Source of the DNA: Capsicum annuum
Taxonomy: Eukaryota; Streptophyta; Magnoliopsida; Solanales; Solanaceae
Assembly: GCF_002878395.1 (NCBI RefSeq)
Contig: NW_025856222.1
Coordinates: forward strand, 191,176-255,175
Length of the DNA stretch: 64,000 bases
Direction of reading: 5' to 3'
The notes under the pieces were generated by a model. It saw only the letters and a list, made by a program, of their open reading frames with translations, searched no databases and was not told where the DNA came from. The position numbers and the translations under genes are program-made. Below, piece by piece: positions 11,154-22,870 of this stretch (positions are counted from its first letter, which is position 1; each line of letters begins with the position of its first letter).

Positions 11154-13729
11154 TATAAGACCCCACAAAATCCTAAGCTTAATTCAGTCCTTTAGGCTTG
11201 TCAAGGGGTCCCAGTCTTAGAATATTTTAGCTAACTACTCAGACTCAGTGTCATTTTAATCTACGAAGGTTGGCAATACTATTTTGCAACCTTTACGCCC
11301 ATTAAATATTGATGTTTAGGTTGATTCATAATTAGGAATGTCCGTAGGTGTTTTTGGACAAGTTTTGAATTTTTCAGACTTCGTTTGAAGCTTCTTTGGA
11401 ATCCCAAAACAATGAATCAACTCAATATTTGTGCTCCGCATCGACTGTCATATTGATTACTATTTTCTATAGCTACCAACATCTAATTTCAGCAAATTGA
11501 TGCGAACATGGCGTGATGCATTGGCTATCTCATCAATGTCATCGACGCACCGCATCAACCTGTGCGTTGGTAACCCGATTTTCAGTCATTAAAAAACTGC
11601 ATCCTTGAGGGTATTTGGGTCTTTTTCTCCTAACATTCAGCCCACGAAAAAATGAAATTCTGCCCTAATTTAGAAAAGTATACTCACTTTTTCTCAAAAT
11701 CTCTCAAGAACAAGCCTTAGGGTTTTTAATTCAAGATTCAAATCTCAAGAATTCTACCATCAATTTTTAGAAATTCTTCATCAAAGATATGTGAAGTGTT
11801 CATCCAAGGTTTCCTTCCTTCCTTGGAGTCTAAGAATCTCTTTTGAACTTCAAGTAATTGATTTTATGATTTCCATGGTTGGAATTAAACTGTATCCATG
11901 ATTGCTATTTGGATTAAGTCCCTAATTCATGATTATATATATATATATCATGTGAAATTGATCATTATGTGTTTAGATTCATGTGAATCCATGATAAACC
12001 TTTGACTTGTGAAATTAGAGATTAATTATGATATTCACTTGTTGTTCTATACTATGTGCATATACTATGCTCCCCAAGTGTTAAATAAATTTTCCATGTG
12101 AACTATTAAGAAAATGAAATCATGTCAAGTTAGCTTATGTGCAAGTTATATCATGAAAGTGTTTGTCAAAATGCCCCAATAAATGAATGATGATCAAGTT
12201 CATAGTTTACATGTTTCATGTTATGCCATGTCTCTTAATTTATGCTATTGAGTCCTGAGTGTACTTGCACCCAACAATTTAGCTGATTACCTAGAGCCAT
12301 GGTCAGTCATAAAATAGTATCAATCACGACATAATTAGTAGTACTCTCAGTCAGTTGCAAAACTCAGGAAAACTCTGTAGAATCCATATTAGTCCAGTCT
12401 AATTTAGAATCCAGTTCAGACCTCGATAAACTTAGTCAACTAATAGAAGTCAGTAGTATTCTGTCAGTCAACAGAACTCAGTGAACTCAGTTCAGTTTAG
12501 ATAAACAGTAATCTTAATAACTATTTAGTCAAGCCTAGTACAGATTAGAAATCAGTTCAGCATCTATTTAGTTGGGTGTAGGATTCAGCACCGAGTGAAC
12601 CCAACGATGGGGACTTACCTACCAACAGAGGGTGTGATCCTTAAAAGTAATCCTATCCTTAGAAGTAATCCTTGCATTCCAGAACTACGTATCCAGCGTA
12701 GGTTGAGATATTTCCCTATAAGACTAGGGTTGATATATCTCATTTGAGTTTTCCTACCAGCGAGGGTTGACAGAAGAGCTTCCTATTAGAGAGGACTGAC
12801 TTACAACTTGTCTTTACCTGTGGCACGGTATTGACACCCTTCTAACTGGGGTTATAGGTTAGACCACAAATCAGTTAGAGAAGGGGCATGTCGGTTAGAT
12901 GATTATGTGCCATAGTTTCAATTCCAGTCTCAATCTCAGAATAGAACTCAGTTCAGTTCTATAGATTCAGGACTATCAGACATAGTCACTCATCTCATTA
13001 CGAAACTTAGTATGGTTCCACAATATTCAGAACTATCAAATACAATTATTTAGAGTAATACAGTATTTGTAAACTCAGATATCGATTATCAATATTCTGA
13101 TTTAGTACTCAGTGTTAGCATGATCTCAGTTACAGTCTATGTATTTATACATATACTCTTACTCAGTTATACTCATGCTATTAAGTTATTATTATGCATG
13201 CATATGAACCCATGCATATCAGCCTACCTCACTGTGCATACCAGTATATTTAAAGTACTGACACATGCTTTTATTTGCGCTATTATGTCTTATATCATAG
13301 GTTTGGATGCACAGACCTTAGAGCACCCTTAGTAGTTCAGATTCTCAACTTTCAGAGTAGTGGTGAGTCCACATAGTTTGAGGACAAGTTTATTAGTTAT
13401 AGTACTTTAGTTTTATTTTAGTAGATGGAGTTAGTTGGGGGCATGTCCTATCAACTCCACAGTTCAGACAGTTAGAGGATTTTTTAGACTAGAGTATATT
13501 CAGACAATTGTTTAGCTTTTCAGTACTCATCTTCAAGTTTGGTATTTTGATACCGCATTTAGATTTATTTATAGATTTGAACCTTATAGAATTTATTTTT
13601 GACTAATTTCTCATATTATTCAGTATTATTGTTCAGTTATTATAGTAGGTACTAGTCATGGGTTAGCTTATGGTCCTTCGGGATTATGAGCACCATGTAG
13701 CATCTAGGGTACAGACTCGAGGCATTACA
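11154..13729 (+). repeat. E2 5' LTR
   Basis: 2,576 bases, from TATAAGACCCCACAAAATCC to ACTCGAGGCATTACA. Landmarks are an AT dinucleotide run near 11933-11949, a CG-rich block near 11440-11580 (CATCGACTGTC, CATCGACGCACCGCATC), and many CAGT-rich short motifs in the right half. As a plant LTR it would carry the promoter and polyadenylation signals. I could not place a start site reliably. Confidence 0.9.
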
Positions 13730-13733
13730 AACT

Positions 13734-13745
13734 TGGTATCAGAGA
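13734..13745 (+). other. E2 primer binding site (tRNA-iMet)
   Basis: TGGTATCAGAGA lies four bases after the 5' LTR. It matches the complement of the 3' end of plant initiator tRNA-Met at 11 of 12 bases, the usual primer for chromoviruses. Confidence 0.9.
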
Positions 13746-13951
13746 CTAAGGTTCAAAAGTATCCTAGGAAGTCTAAAAGTAGCACCTAGTAGAGTCTTGT
13801 CATGGGTATGTTGTGCGCCATACTTATGGACAAGAGGCTATGCGATGTTTTAGGAAAAGTTTCCCTTCTTTACATATTTATGTTATGCGAGTAAGTATGA
13901 GATCTAATTACACTCTCTTTCTAATCCTAGTTTCTCTTCTATTTATAGAAT

Positions 13952-15108
13952 ATGCCTTCAAAGAGTACTAAGGGAAGAGGAATGGGAGATCAGTCAGCCC
14001 CTTATCCCGTCCATCCAGATTTTTTGGGTGAGCATGTCTCCCAAGGGGAGTTTAGAACAGCTTTTACCACCCTAGCTCATTCATTGACAACCCAAAATAA
14101 ATGCCCAGTTGCAGTTTGGGCCAACCAAGTGGCCAATACTACTGCTGCCAGGATTTGGGACTTCACCAAAATAAACCCTCCATCGTTTACAAGGTTTAAG
14201 TCAGATGATGACCCTCAGGAATTTCTTGATCAGGTGCAGAAGGTTACAGATATCATGGGAGTGAATTCCAATAATAGTGTTGAGTTAGCAGCCTATCAGC
14301 TACAAGTGTAGCCTATACATGGGTTAAGTAGTGGAAGGTAGATAGAGGTGCAGATGCAGAGCCCATAGAGTAAGAAGAGTTTGCTATAGCATTCTTAGAT
14401 AGATTCTTTTCCTTAGTGCTGAAAGAAGCTAAGGTGTTAGATTTCATCAATCTCAGGCAAGGCAGTATGAGTGTGAAAGTGTATTCCCTCAAGTTCACTC
14501 AGTTTGCCAGGTATGCTCCTCATATAATAGCAGACAGTAAATCCAGAATAGGCAAGTTTGTGTTTGGGGTATAGGGTAGAGTAGTTAAGGAGTGTAGGAC
14601 TAGGATATCGATTAGGGAGATACACATATATATGGTTATGTTCCATGATCAATAGATTAAGGAATAGAAACTTAAGAATATGGAGAAAGAAAATAAGAGA
14701 GCCAGAACGGGTAGCTTTAGTTTGACCCAGCCAAGGTCAGAGAATGATAATCGTTCTCAGTTTAGTCAGAAGTTTTTAGCCCCAGTTCCATATTTAGCTA
14801 GTACACCAGTACCAAGGTTCAGGAATGACAGTCATGATGGGGCGCCAGGCTCCAAAACCCAGAGTAGTGCAAGAGGTATTCATACTAATCCACTTTGCGA
14901 AGAATATGGTAAGAGTCATAAAGGTGTGTGTAGGGCCAAAAGTGATGTGTGTTTTGGACGTGGCGATTCAGGTCATAGAGTCTTATATTGTCCTAAGGTT
15001 GGTCCACAAAGTCAGTACAGTCGTCCTTCAGCTTAGTCCAGTCACCTGAATCAGCAGGGTGCCACTCCCACCAGTGGCCAGCACCCAAATAGGCTTTATG
15101 CACTTTAG
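13952..15108 (+). pseudogene. gag: E2 chromovirus gag pseudogene
   Basis: Capsid-nucleocapsid gene. The first 119 codons are open (13952-14311), from MPSKSTKGRGMGDQSAPYPV through DPQEFLDQVQKVTDIMGVNS. A frameshift at the 'QLQ' position near 14310 moves the rest one frame over, with further TAG stops at former CAG or TGG codons. The last part is open again (14680-15036) and holds the nucleocapsid: NPLCEEYGKSHKGVC, then VCFGRGDSGHRVLYC. In both zinc knuckles the second cysteine is lost (Y and R), so RNA binding through a CX2CX4HX4C knuckle would fail. The start is chosen from the preceding 5' leader and the sister copies at 1692 and 57808. Confidence 0.9.
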
Positions 15109-15124
15109 TCTAGACCTCCCATTT

Positions 15125-15330
15125 TAATGTTTATGTCTCATCAGATCAAGGAGTTTCTCTATCTTTTGTTACTCCTTGTATAGCAGTTAACTTTAAGGTC
15201 AGACCAGATATTAACAAAACCTTTCTCAGCCTCCACCCCAGTAGATCAGTCTATCATAGCCCGGCGGGTATATAGGAACTATCCGGTTATGATATTTTAA
15301 AATGTCAGGTTTTCAGATTTCATTAGTAAT
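15125..15330 (+). pseudogene. pol: E2 aspartic protease remnant
   Basis: A short retropepsin remnant follows gag. One frame reads SSDQGVSLSFVTPCIAVNFK, with DQG where the family has the catalytic D-[STP]-G. An adjacent frame continues ARRVYRNYPVMIF. The flap and the second half are absent. The sequence then passes near 15420 directly into the non-coding module, so RT, RNase H and integrase were lost as one block. Confidence 0.75.
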
Positions 15331-15419
15331 ATTAGTATGTGCAGCAAAGTAATGGGTGGGAATGATGCCCAAACCCGTCTTTAGCTCAGTTTAAAGCTTG
15401 TATTTTAGTCATTATTATA

Positions 15420-17011
15420 GCTATGCATGCTTTTCGTCCCAGCTCCATGAACACAGCTTATATTCATACACTTTCCACAGAGTTGTCTGTATTTCCAGTT
15501 CCTAGTATGAGGAGCTCCAGTTTACTCAACATTATGAAGCATATTTTGGGAAATCATGAACTCCAAACTCAGTTCATGCATCTCATGACTTCTGCACTCA
15601 TGCCTTACAGTGTGTTTAGTCCCAGTTACCATATCAATCGTAGTCTTAGTTACAGTCTTAGTTGTAGTGTTAGTCTCAGTCCAGTAATCAGATCAGTAAC
15701 TCAGTTTAATTTCAGGTTTGCTTGACCATAGAATACAGTTATCAGTTATTCAATTATCAGTATTTCAGTACCTTAGTTTACAAACTATTTCATAATCATG
15801 GTATACGCTAGGTTCTCCATTCCTAAATAATATAGATTTTCTTTTTTTTCATGAATTCATGCTCAGTTATCTCGTGTTACCCAGTCGGTCTTTACCCTGT
15901 ACATGAAACTCTACAATTTCAGTCCCATTATCCAGAATAAGTACAATTCAATCTTACATGCCCAGTATTCAGCTATCAGTCATTCAGTTAGTCAGATAAG
16001 TTAGTATGCTTATGCATTCGTACGCAACGCCCATGTGAATATTTTTCAATAATCCCATGTGAATTATCGTACTAAGGTGGAGTGTATAGTTGAGAATAAG
16101 TTTTCAATATGAGTTAGTCTGTAAAGTTAGTAATTTAATATTAGCAGTTAAACAGACATGTTCATGTGGTATGGTTTTCACCTTTCTATCTAGTCGCTTT
16201 ATCTGAATGTCTCATGAATTAAATTATTCCAAGATAGAGAAATCAGGTAGTGCGTGTTTAGCTCAGTTCATATATCATGTCTAAGTTTCAGATCCTAGAT
16301 ATTCAGTCATGATTTAGTTCATAGGTTCCTTGTGCATCGCCCCAGTTTTTCCTCAGTATCTCAGTCAAGTCAGCATTCTTCGAGGGACATAATGTCCCAA
16401 GGAAGAGATGCAGTATAACCCCAAGCTTTCATGTCTTAAATCTCCCAGTTCTCTTTATGTAAAGAATCTAGTTTGGAGTAGTGGGTACCCATAAGTTTAC
16501 CCTTAAGTTCCAATCTCAGCCGTAAGCCACGTATTCAAAGGGCTCAATTCAGTACATAATATTCAGTTTGTGTACCATGTTCTATTCTCAGTCATGTTCT
16601 CATGTACCCATTCATGCGTACTCCAAACATGATTTTGAGTTCATTAGTTTTTTTTAGTTTAAGTAATAGTTTTACTTGAGATTATTCATTTTTATGTTCA
16701 GATTTTAGTTACAAACATGGTATCAGTTACCATTGCATGTTTAGTTATACATTCATGAGCCAGTTCAGTCATGTATCCATGCATCAGATATGTATTTTCA
16801 GTACATAAATTCAATTATCATAAATCCTAGCCATGCATTCATGAATCATGTTCAGCTATACCCATGCATTAGATATGCATGTTCAGTATGATAATTCAAA
16901 ATACCAGCAATATCAGTCATACAGTCATGTTTCAGATGTTCATGTCCAGTAATTAAGTCAGTTTCTCAGTATTCTCAGTCTCAGCAGTCTTATTCGAGGA
17001 GGAATGTTCCC
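15420..17011 (+). other. E2 non-coding module replacing pol
   Basis: About 1.6 kb without coding potential, shared in order with 59505-62199 of E3. The shared part begins at AGCTCCATGAACACAGC. A stretch at about 15715-15820 resembles part of the E1 LTR (738-835), so at least that part is derived from an LTR. At 16385-16420 there is a second PPT-like site (AATGTCCCAAGGAAGAGATG). The open frame 15423-15725 falls in this CAGT-rich sequence and is not a gene. The chromodomain piece seen in E3 is absent here. Confidence 0.75.
16778..16950 (+). repeat. ATGCAT-containing subrepeats, E2 3' leader
   Basis: Two diverged units of about 85 bases. Each has CATGCAT(C/T)AGATATG followed by TTCAGTA and ATAAATTCA or similar (16778 and 16863), with a weaker third near 16925. 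The core contains an ATGCAT palindrome. The same subrepeats occur in E3 at 61957-62090. Confidence 0.65.
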
Positions 17012-17024
17012 AAGGGGGAGAAAA
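17012..17024 (+). other. E2 polypurine tract
   Basis: AAGGGGGAGAAAA directly abuts the 3' LTR. It is preceded by GAGGAGGAATGTTCCC, the usual sequence at this place in the family. It is the primer site for plus-strand synthesis. Confidence 0.9.
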
Positions 17025-19577
17025 TATAAGACCCCGCAAAATCCTAAGCTTAATTTAGCCTTTTAGGCTTGTCAAGGGGCCCAAGACTTCAAATATTTTA
17101 GCTAAATACTAAGACTCAGTGTCATTTTAACCTATGAAGGTTAGCAATCTTATTTTGCAACCTTTATGTCCATTAAATATTGATGTTTAGGTTGATTCAT
17201 GATCAAGAATGTCCATAGGTTTTTCCAAACAAGTTTTGGATTTTTTGGACTTCGTTTGAAGCTCCTTTAGAATCCCAAAATAGTAAATCAATAAGATCTT
17301 AGAGCGTCGCATCGACAATTACGTTGATTACTATTTTCCCCAACTACCAGCATCCAATTCTAGTGAATCGATGCGAACATAGCACGACGTATTAGCTATC
17401 ATATCATGCCATCGATGTGTTGACCTATGCATCGGTAACCCAGTTTTCAGTCTTTAAAAGACCGCGTCCTTGGGGGTATTTGGGTTTTTTTCCCCCAACC
17501 TTTAGCCCCCAAAACATGAAATTCAGCCCTAATTCACAAAAGTATAGTAACTTTCTCCCAAAATCAGTCAAGAGAAAGCCTTAGGGTTTTCAATTCAAGA
17601 TACAAATCTCAAGAGTTCTACCATCAACTTTTAGAAATTCTCCATCAAAGGTATCTAAAGTATTATTCCAAGGGTTCCTTCCACGCTTGGAGTCCAAGAA
17701 TCTCTTATGAACTTCAAGTAATTGCTTTTATGATTTCCATGGTTGGAATTAAAGTGTATGCATGATTGCTATTTGGTTTAAGTTCCTAATTCATGATTAT
17801 ATAAATATATCTCATGTGAAATTGATCATTATGTGTGTATATTCATGTGAATCCATGATAAACCCTTTATTTGTGAAATTAGAGATGAATTATGATGCTC
17901 ACTTGTTGTTCAATACTATGTGCATATACTATGCTCCCCAAGTGTTACATAAATTGTCTATGTGAACTATTAAGAGAATGAAATCATGTCAAGTTAGCTT
18001 ATTTGCAAGTTATATCATGCAAGTATTTGTCAAAATGCCCCAATGAATGAATGATGATCAAGTTCATAGTTTACATTTTTCATGTTATGCCATATTTATT
18101 AATTTATGCTATCGAGTCCTGGGGGTACTTGTACCCAACAATTTAGCTGATTATCTAGAGCCATGGTCAATCATAGAAAAATATCAGTCATGACATGATC
18201 AGTAGTACTCTCAGTAAGTTACAAAACTCAGGGAAACTCAGTAGAATCCATATTAGTCCAGTCTAATTCAGTATCCAGTTCAGACCTTAGAAACTTAGTC
18301 AATTAACAGAATTTTGTTGTATTTTATCAGTCAATGAAACTTAGTGAACTCAGTTCAATTTAGCTAAACAGTAATCTCAGTAACTGTTTAGTCTACTTTA
18401 GTATAGACTAGAAATCAGTTTATTGTCTATTCAGGTGGGAGTAGCATTTAGCACCGAGTGAACCTAAGGATGGGGACTCACCTACTAGCAGAGGGTGTGA
18501 TCCTTAAAAGAAATCCTTGCATTCCAGAACTACGTAGTCAATATAGTTTTAGATATTTCCCTATGATACTAGGATTGATATATCTTATTTGAGTTTTCCT
18601 ACTAACGAGGGTTGACGAAAGAGCTTTCTGTTAGAGAGGGCTAACTCACAGCTTGTCCTTACCCATGGCACAATATTGATACCCTTCCATCTAGGGTTAT
18701 AGGTTAGACCCCAAATCAGTTAGAAAAGAGGCATGTCGGTTAGATGATTACCTGCTATAGTTTCAGTTCCAGTCTCGCTCTTAAAATAGAACTTAGTTCC
18801 ATTTTACAGATTCAGGACTATCAAACATAGTCACTCAGCTTAGTACGAAACTCAGTATGGTCCTACAGTATTTAGAACTGTCAAATACAGTCATTCAGAT
18901 AATCATTAATACTATATTTGTAAACTCAAATATCAGTTATCAGTATTCTAATTCTGTACTTAGTATTAGCACGATCTCAATTACAGTCTATGTATTCATG
19001 CATGTACTCCTACTCAATTATACTCATGTTATTTAGTTATTATTGTGCATGCATATGAACCCATGTATATAAGCCTACCTCACTGAGAATACCAGCACAT
19101 TCAAAGTACTGACGCATGCTTTTCTTTGTGCTATGATGTCTTATATTATATTTTCAGATGCAGGGACCCCAAAGCACCCTTAGCAGTTTAGATTCTTATC
19201 TTTCAGAGCAGTGGTGAGTCCTCATAGTTTGAGGACATGATTATTATTTATAGTACTTAAGTTTTATTTTAGTAGATGGATTTAGTTGGGGGCTTGTCCC
19301 ATCGACTCCACAGTTCAGACAGTTAGAGGCTTTTCAGACTAGAGTATATTCAGACAGTTATTCAGCTTTTCAGTACTCATCTTCAATTTTGGTATTTTGA
19401 TACCACATTCAGATTTATTTATATATTTGAACCTTATGGCATATGCTTCCGCCTAATTCTGCATATTATTCAATATTATTGTTCAGTTATCACAGCAGGT
19501 ACCAGTCATGGGTTAACTTATGGTCCTTTAGGATTATGAACACGTGTGCGTCCAGGGTACAGACTTGGGGCATTACA
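17025..19577 (+). repeat. E2 3' LTR
   Basis: 2,553 bases, from TATAAGACCCCGCAAAATCC to ACTTGGGGCATTACA, collinear with the 5' LTR with small indels. The AT run of the 5' copy is shorter here (ATTATATAAATATAT). The open frame 17762-17965 lies in the LTR and is not a gene. Confidence 0.9.
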
Positions 19578-20289
19578 AAAAATAAAACCCTAAAGGTTGA
19601 TGTTTGTATTTTAAAAAATAATAATTTTCCTCGAAAGGATCAATAGAATGTAAACAAAAATAATAAACCTAATAGGATTATTTATAGACATAAAGAAAAT
19701 CTATCCTAAACACAATGGGATTGCTGAGTCAGCAGCTCAGACAAAGGCAGAGATGATCGTTTCTAGATACCACGATTGTCCTTAGTGCTCATTAGTTGAT
19801 ACTGCTTTTTTGTATTTTTTAAATCTATGCTTGGATAATGCCAGGACGAGCTCATTTTTTCAAGGGACGACCGTTGAATCCTTTTGTTGGTTCCACCCTG
19901 GACTTTAACTCTTTTTGACTTCCCTCCCACGATCTTCAAGATGAATTTGTTTTATCATCCGCCGATCGTGGGATCCTTTCATCTGATCTTCTTCATACTT
20001 AACCTCTACAAGCACTATTTCTTGACTTTTTTCCCATTATCAATATAACAATCGTTACATCTAATGACGACCATGGGAAGTATCATCGGAAGGGAAATCC
20101 GATATAGATCCAATGATTGTTAGTTGGCTCATCTAATTCCTTTAAGTCCTAATTTTTCCACTTCACTTCTCTAAGATATTCAACCTAAAAGTACCATAAA
20201 ATCACATTATACCCAAATAAAATGCCTTTTTACTAATAAATTTCTATAGTTTTAAGCATTGAAAGTGTCATAAGACCACAACACATCAA

Positions 20290-20463
20290 CAGAGATGGAG
20301 CCAACCCTTTGTTAGGGGTTCATCTGAACCCCTTTTGATGGAAAAATATTCAATTTATACATGATTAAAATTAATTTTTATGTATATATAGTATGTGTTG
20401 AACTCCCTTCGGCTAAGTTTTCTTTAAATAAGCCCCTTAGTTCAAATCCTAAACCATCCTCTG
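20290..20463. mobile_element. hAT-type MITE with 8-bp target duplication
   Basis: A 174-base non-autonomous DNA transposon. Its ends are CAGAGATGGAGCCAA on the left and, inverted, CAGAGGATGG on the right. The body has the two-fold AGGGGTTCATCTGAACCCC and GTGTTGAACTCCCTTCGGCT features of an abundant solanaceous MITE. The flanks CACATCAA (20282-20289) and CACAACAA (20464-20471) match at 7 of 8 bases, the target length made by hAT transposases. It has no coding capacity. Confidence 0.8.
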
Positions 20464-21059
20464 CACAACAAGAACCTCAACTTAGAATGTTTGTATGTCC
20501 TCACCTGAACAGAAAAAAGCTTAGAAAAATGACAAACTCAACAAACCTTAACCAAGAGAAATCCAAGTGTACTACAATAGTCATATTTTCAAAAATCAAC
20601 TTAAGCAAAAATAAATTAAAACATAGGTTCGACCCCCTCCAACATCATTAGAACCGAAGTTTGTTATGTGTACACAAATAACACACCATGAATCAAAGTA
20701 ATAAAGTAATGGAATTACTGTATCAATAGATAACCTAGCATGCAAACCAATGACACTATGAAAATAAGCAACAACTATAATACAACCTCTATGCTGCCAT
20801 GTTAAAAAAGTCCCTTACACTGAAAGTACATAATAAATATCAGAAAAATGACTGAATCTGAGCACTCTTTCTTACAATGAAGTTTAGATAGTACGCATGA
20901 ACACCATAGGCATACCGTATTTTCTACGCCTTAGTTTTATAGACAATCGAGTTAGGATTACTATAGAGCTTTAATTAGACTATAATATAGGCTTGGGGAT
21001 GGGTATGGTACATATGGATCAAGTGACTTATTCCTTATTGCCACTACACTACTTTTGGG

Positions 21060-21215
21060 TCCACTTTTCTATTACTTCATTTTTCTCCTATTTTGACTTT
21101 TCGGACCTCGAGTGCAGTTTTCTTTTTACAACTTTTTTTATTTTTATTTTCTTTTACTCTCTCTATTTTTTTTTTTTTGAACTCTTCATTATATTTTATT
21201 TTTTTTCATAAGATT
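21060..21215. repeat. T-rich low-complexity tract
   Basis: About 150 bases dominated by T with scattered C, including a run of 12 or more T near 21167. The open frame 20993-21211 is the F- and S-rich translation of this tract, not a gene. Confidence 0.8.
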
Positions 21216-21286
21216 ACACCCAAATCCCTTTTTTATTTACTAACTTCTTCTACATAGCCAGTTTTCTTTATGCACCCATACGATAA

Positions 21287-21299
21287 CCCCCTCAATTTA
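21287..21299 (-). other. Polypurine tract of the 19578-29286 element
   Basis: The minus strand reads AAATTGAGGGGG just before the LTR. It is preceded by AAGTTAGGAAAATTGCC, a decayed form of the 'gaggacaagcaa' lead-in seen at 4361. Confidence 0.5.
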
Positions 21300-22160
21300 G
21301 GCAATTTTCCTAACTTATAGTACACATTGTCCACGGAGGGAATAGAGAAAAAATATTTTCATTGTAAACAAATAGGAAAGGTGAATAGGCTAGTTGATAA
21401 AGGTTTATTTAGCTCAAAGTTTGGGATCATGGGGTATTATTTTCAATTTGCAGGCTTTTATGCTTACAGTGGACTATTCAAGAATGACCTATGATCCTTT
21501 CCTACCTACTATCCTAAAAATTTAAAGTTCTAGATCACATACACACATTGAACATGGTAAGTAACTAATACACACACGACTCAAGGATACAAAACACAGT
21601 TATTACCTATTAGGTTTATGCATAGTTAAGTTACGATTATCATGCTCATAATTAATGCCATGCCGAGATTGACATTGGTCATAGTTCACAGTAAGTAAAC
21701 ATCAAACATATGAAAACTTTTATAGAGAGGTATCATTTAAACATAAATTCAATCAAAAACAGTTGCATACTCCATTTATATACAACGCCAAGTTCTCTTA
21801 TTCCTCTCTTGATTACAAAACAACACAAAAATAACCCAAAAACAAAATTAAACTCCTAAATTTGTTAGTTATAAGTAGATATAGCATCCAAGGAAAAGAA
21901 TCACAATAATAGAAACCCTCAAATGTCAATATACCCTCACCCCTAATTAAGAAATTATGTAATATTCCTAATGCACAAAACTAGTAAAAAGTAAAACACA
22001 AGGTAGAGACATACTTGTTGTGCACTACGCATCTGTCATGGATCAACCAGTTGGGTTCACAAATATAACCACTACACACTCTCCATCTCCAGTGGCCTCA
22101 ACAATGGTTGCAACACTCATACTCAAGTCGACACCAGTGATGGTCGGTGCATCAAAGATG
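21300..22160 (-). other. Post-env non-coding region, minus strand
   Basis: About 860 bases between the env-like tail and the PPT. No reading frame and no element end. By position it is the 3' untranslated part of the minus-strand Athila-like element. Confidence 0.4.
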
Positions 22161-22161
22161 G

Positions 22162-22870
22162 TCACGTAGGGGCAATCATCATACCTCCTCTACTCTCAAC
22201 AACAACATCAATAGTAGCAGTAATAACAATATCAAGTAGGACCTTACTCCTCTTTAAAATATGCACCTCAAAGGTCCTCTCGCTCTCTATCGTCCTCTTG
22301 TTGTTCTTATCTTTCTTTGTCCTTCTATCCTTATTCTTTCTCTTTCTCTTCTTATGGGGTTGCATATCATTACCAACTTATATACTACCTTATTTACTTC
22401 CTTGCCCTTGCTGACATCTATCAAGGCTTAGGTTTAGGACTTTGGCTCATAAATATTAAAATTATCAATAATGTGCAAGGATAAAGTTTGCATTACCAAG
22501 AACTGGCACTTGGAAAGATCTTTTACCACAATTATCAATACTACTATCTCTACTTCAAAATATGCTCAAATCAAGAGCCCGAACACCCTAATACATTATT
22601 CGGCTCTCAAATTTATCAAAGTGGGTCTGCATACCCCCACACAGTTGCCTTAATACCTAGTTTCACATAAGGCTTGACTCCTTCCTCTATCTTGTTCATC
22701 CTTAGCTTAGATACTGCCATTATCTTCAATATTTGTTCAAGGAATTTTGTGGAAACCAAAGTATGTCCCATAGGAATAGTCTAAAGTGCACATGAATATG
22801 TTATAGGTTATTGGGTGGATGAAAAAGTAGCACCAACTTAAAAAGCCATAATATTTATAGCATGGGAATA
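22162..22870 (-). pseudogene. Env-like C-terminal part, minus strand
   Basis: Minus-strand frames downstream of the solo LTR insertion. One reads KIMAVSKLRMNKIEEGVKPY, followed by KLGIKATVWGYADPL. The tail (22365-22162) is strongly basic: MQPHKKRKRKNKDRRTKKDK. The position, after the domain at 25427-26740 and before a non-coding tail and PPT, matches the basic C-terminus of Athila env-like ORFs. The open frame 22737-22985 crosses the LTR boundary and is not real. Confidence 0.5.

Larger units (their letters stand above)
11154..19577 (+). mobile_element. E2: gag-only chromovirus LTR retrotransposon
   Basis: An 8.4-kb element with two full LTRs, a PBS, gag, a protease stub and a PPT, but no RT, RNase H, integrase or chromodomain. 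Both LTRs start TATAAGACCCC, where E3's 5' LTR has TGTAAGACCCC, and end GCATTACA, so the terminal TG has become TA in both. In a 245-base sample at their left ends the LTRs differ at roughly one base in eight by eye, so the insertion is old. The flanks are GAAAT and AAAAA, so a clean 5-bp target duplication is not visible. Without pol it could only have moved with enzymes supplied by a relative. Confidence 0.85.
19578..21286 (-). repeat. LTR part of the minus-strand Athila-like element
   Basis: On the minus strand this follows a PPT at 21287 and so should be the 3' LTR. It begins TTATCGTATGGGTGC. It carries a dyad-type CG patch around 19920-20100 (CACGATCTTCAAG, CCGCCGATCGTGGGATCC, GACGACCATGG). 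Its far end is replaced by E2 at 19577, so E2 probably inserted here. It also hosts the hAT MITE at 20290 and a T-rich tract near 21060-21210. Confidence 0.5.

Noticed and set aside
13734..13745. tRNA-Met-like sequence
   Set aside because: It is a 12-base primer binding site, not a tRNA gene. No cloverleaf follows. The same holds for the tRNA-Asp-like sites at 30770 and 42769.
15423..15725. 100-codon plus-strand frame in E2
   Set aside because: Lies in the CAGT-rich non-coding module. The matching E3 sequence has no open frame.
11149..19582. Perfect target duplication for E2
   Set aside because: Flanks GAAAT and AAAAA agree at only three of five bases. This could be a decayed duplication but cannot be claimed.
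20993..21211. 72-codon Phe/Ser-rich frame that looks like a membrane protein
   Set aside because: Translation of a T-rich low-complexity tract. No conservation or context supports it.
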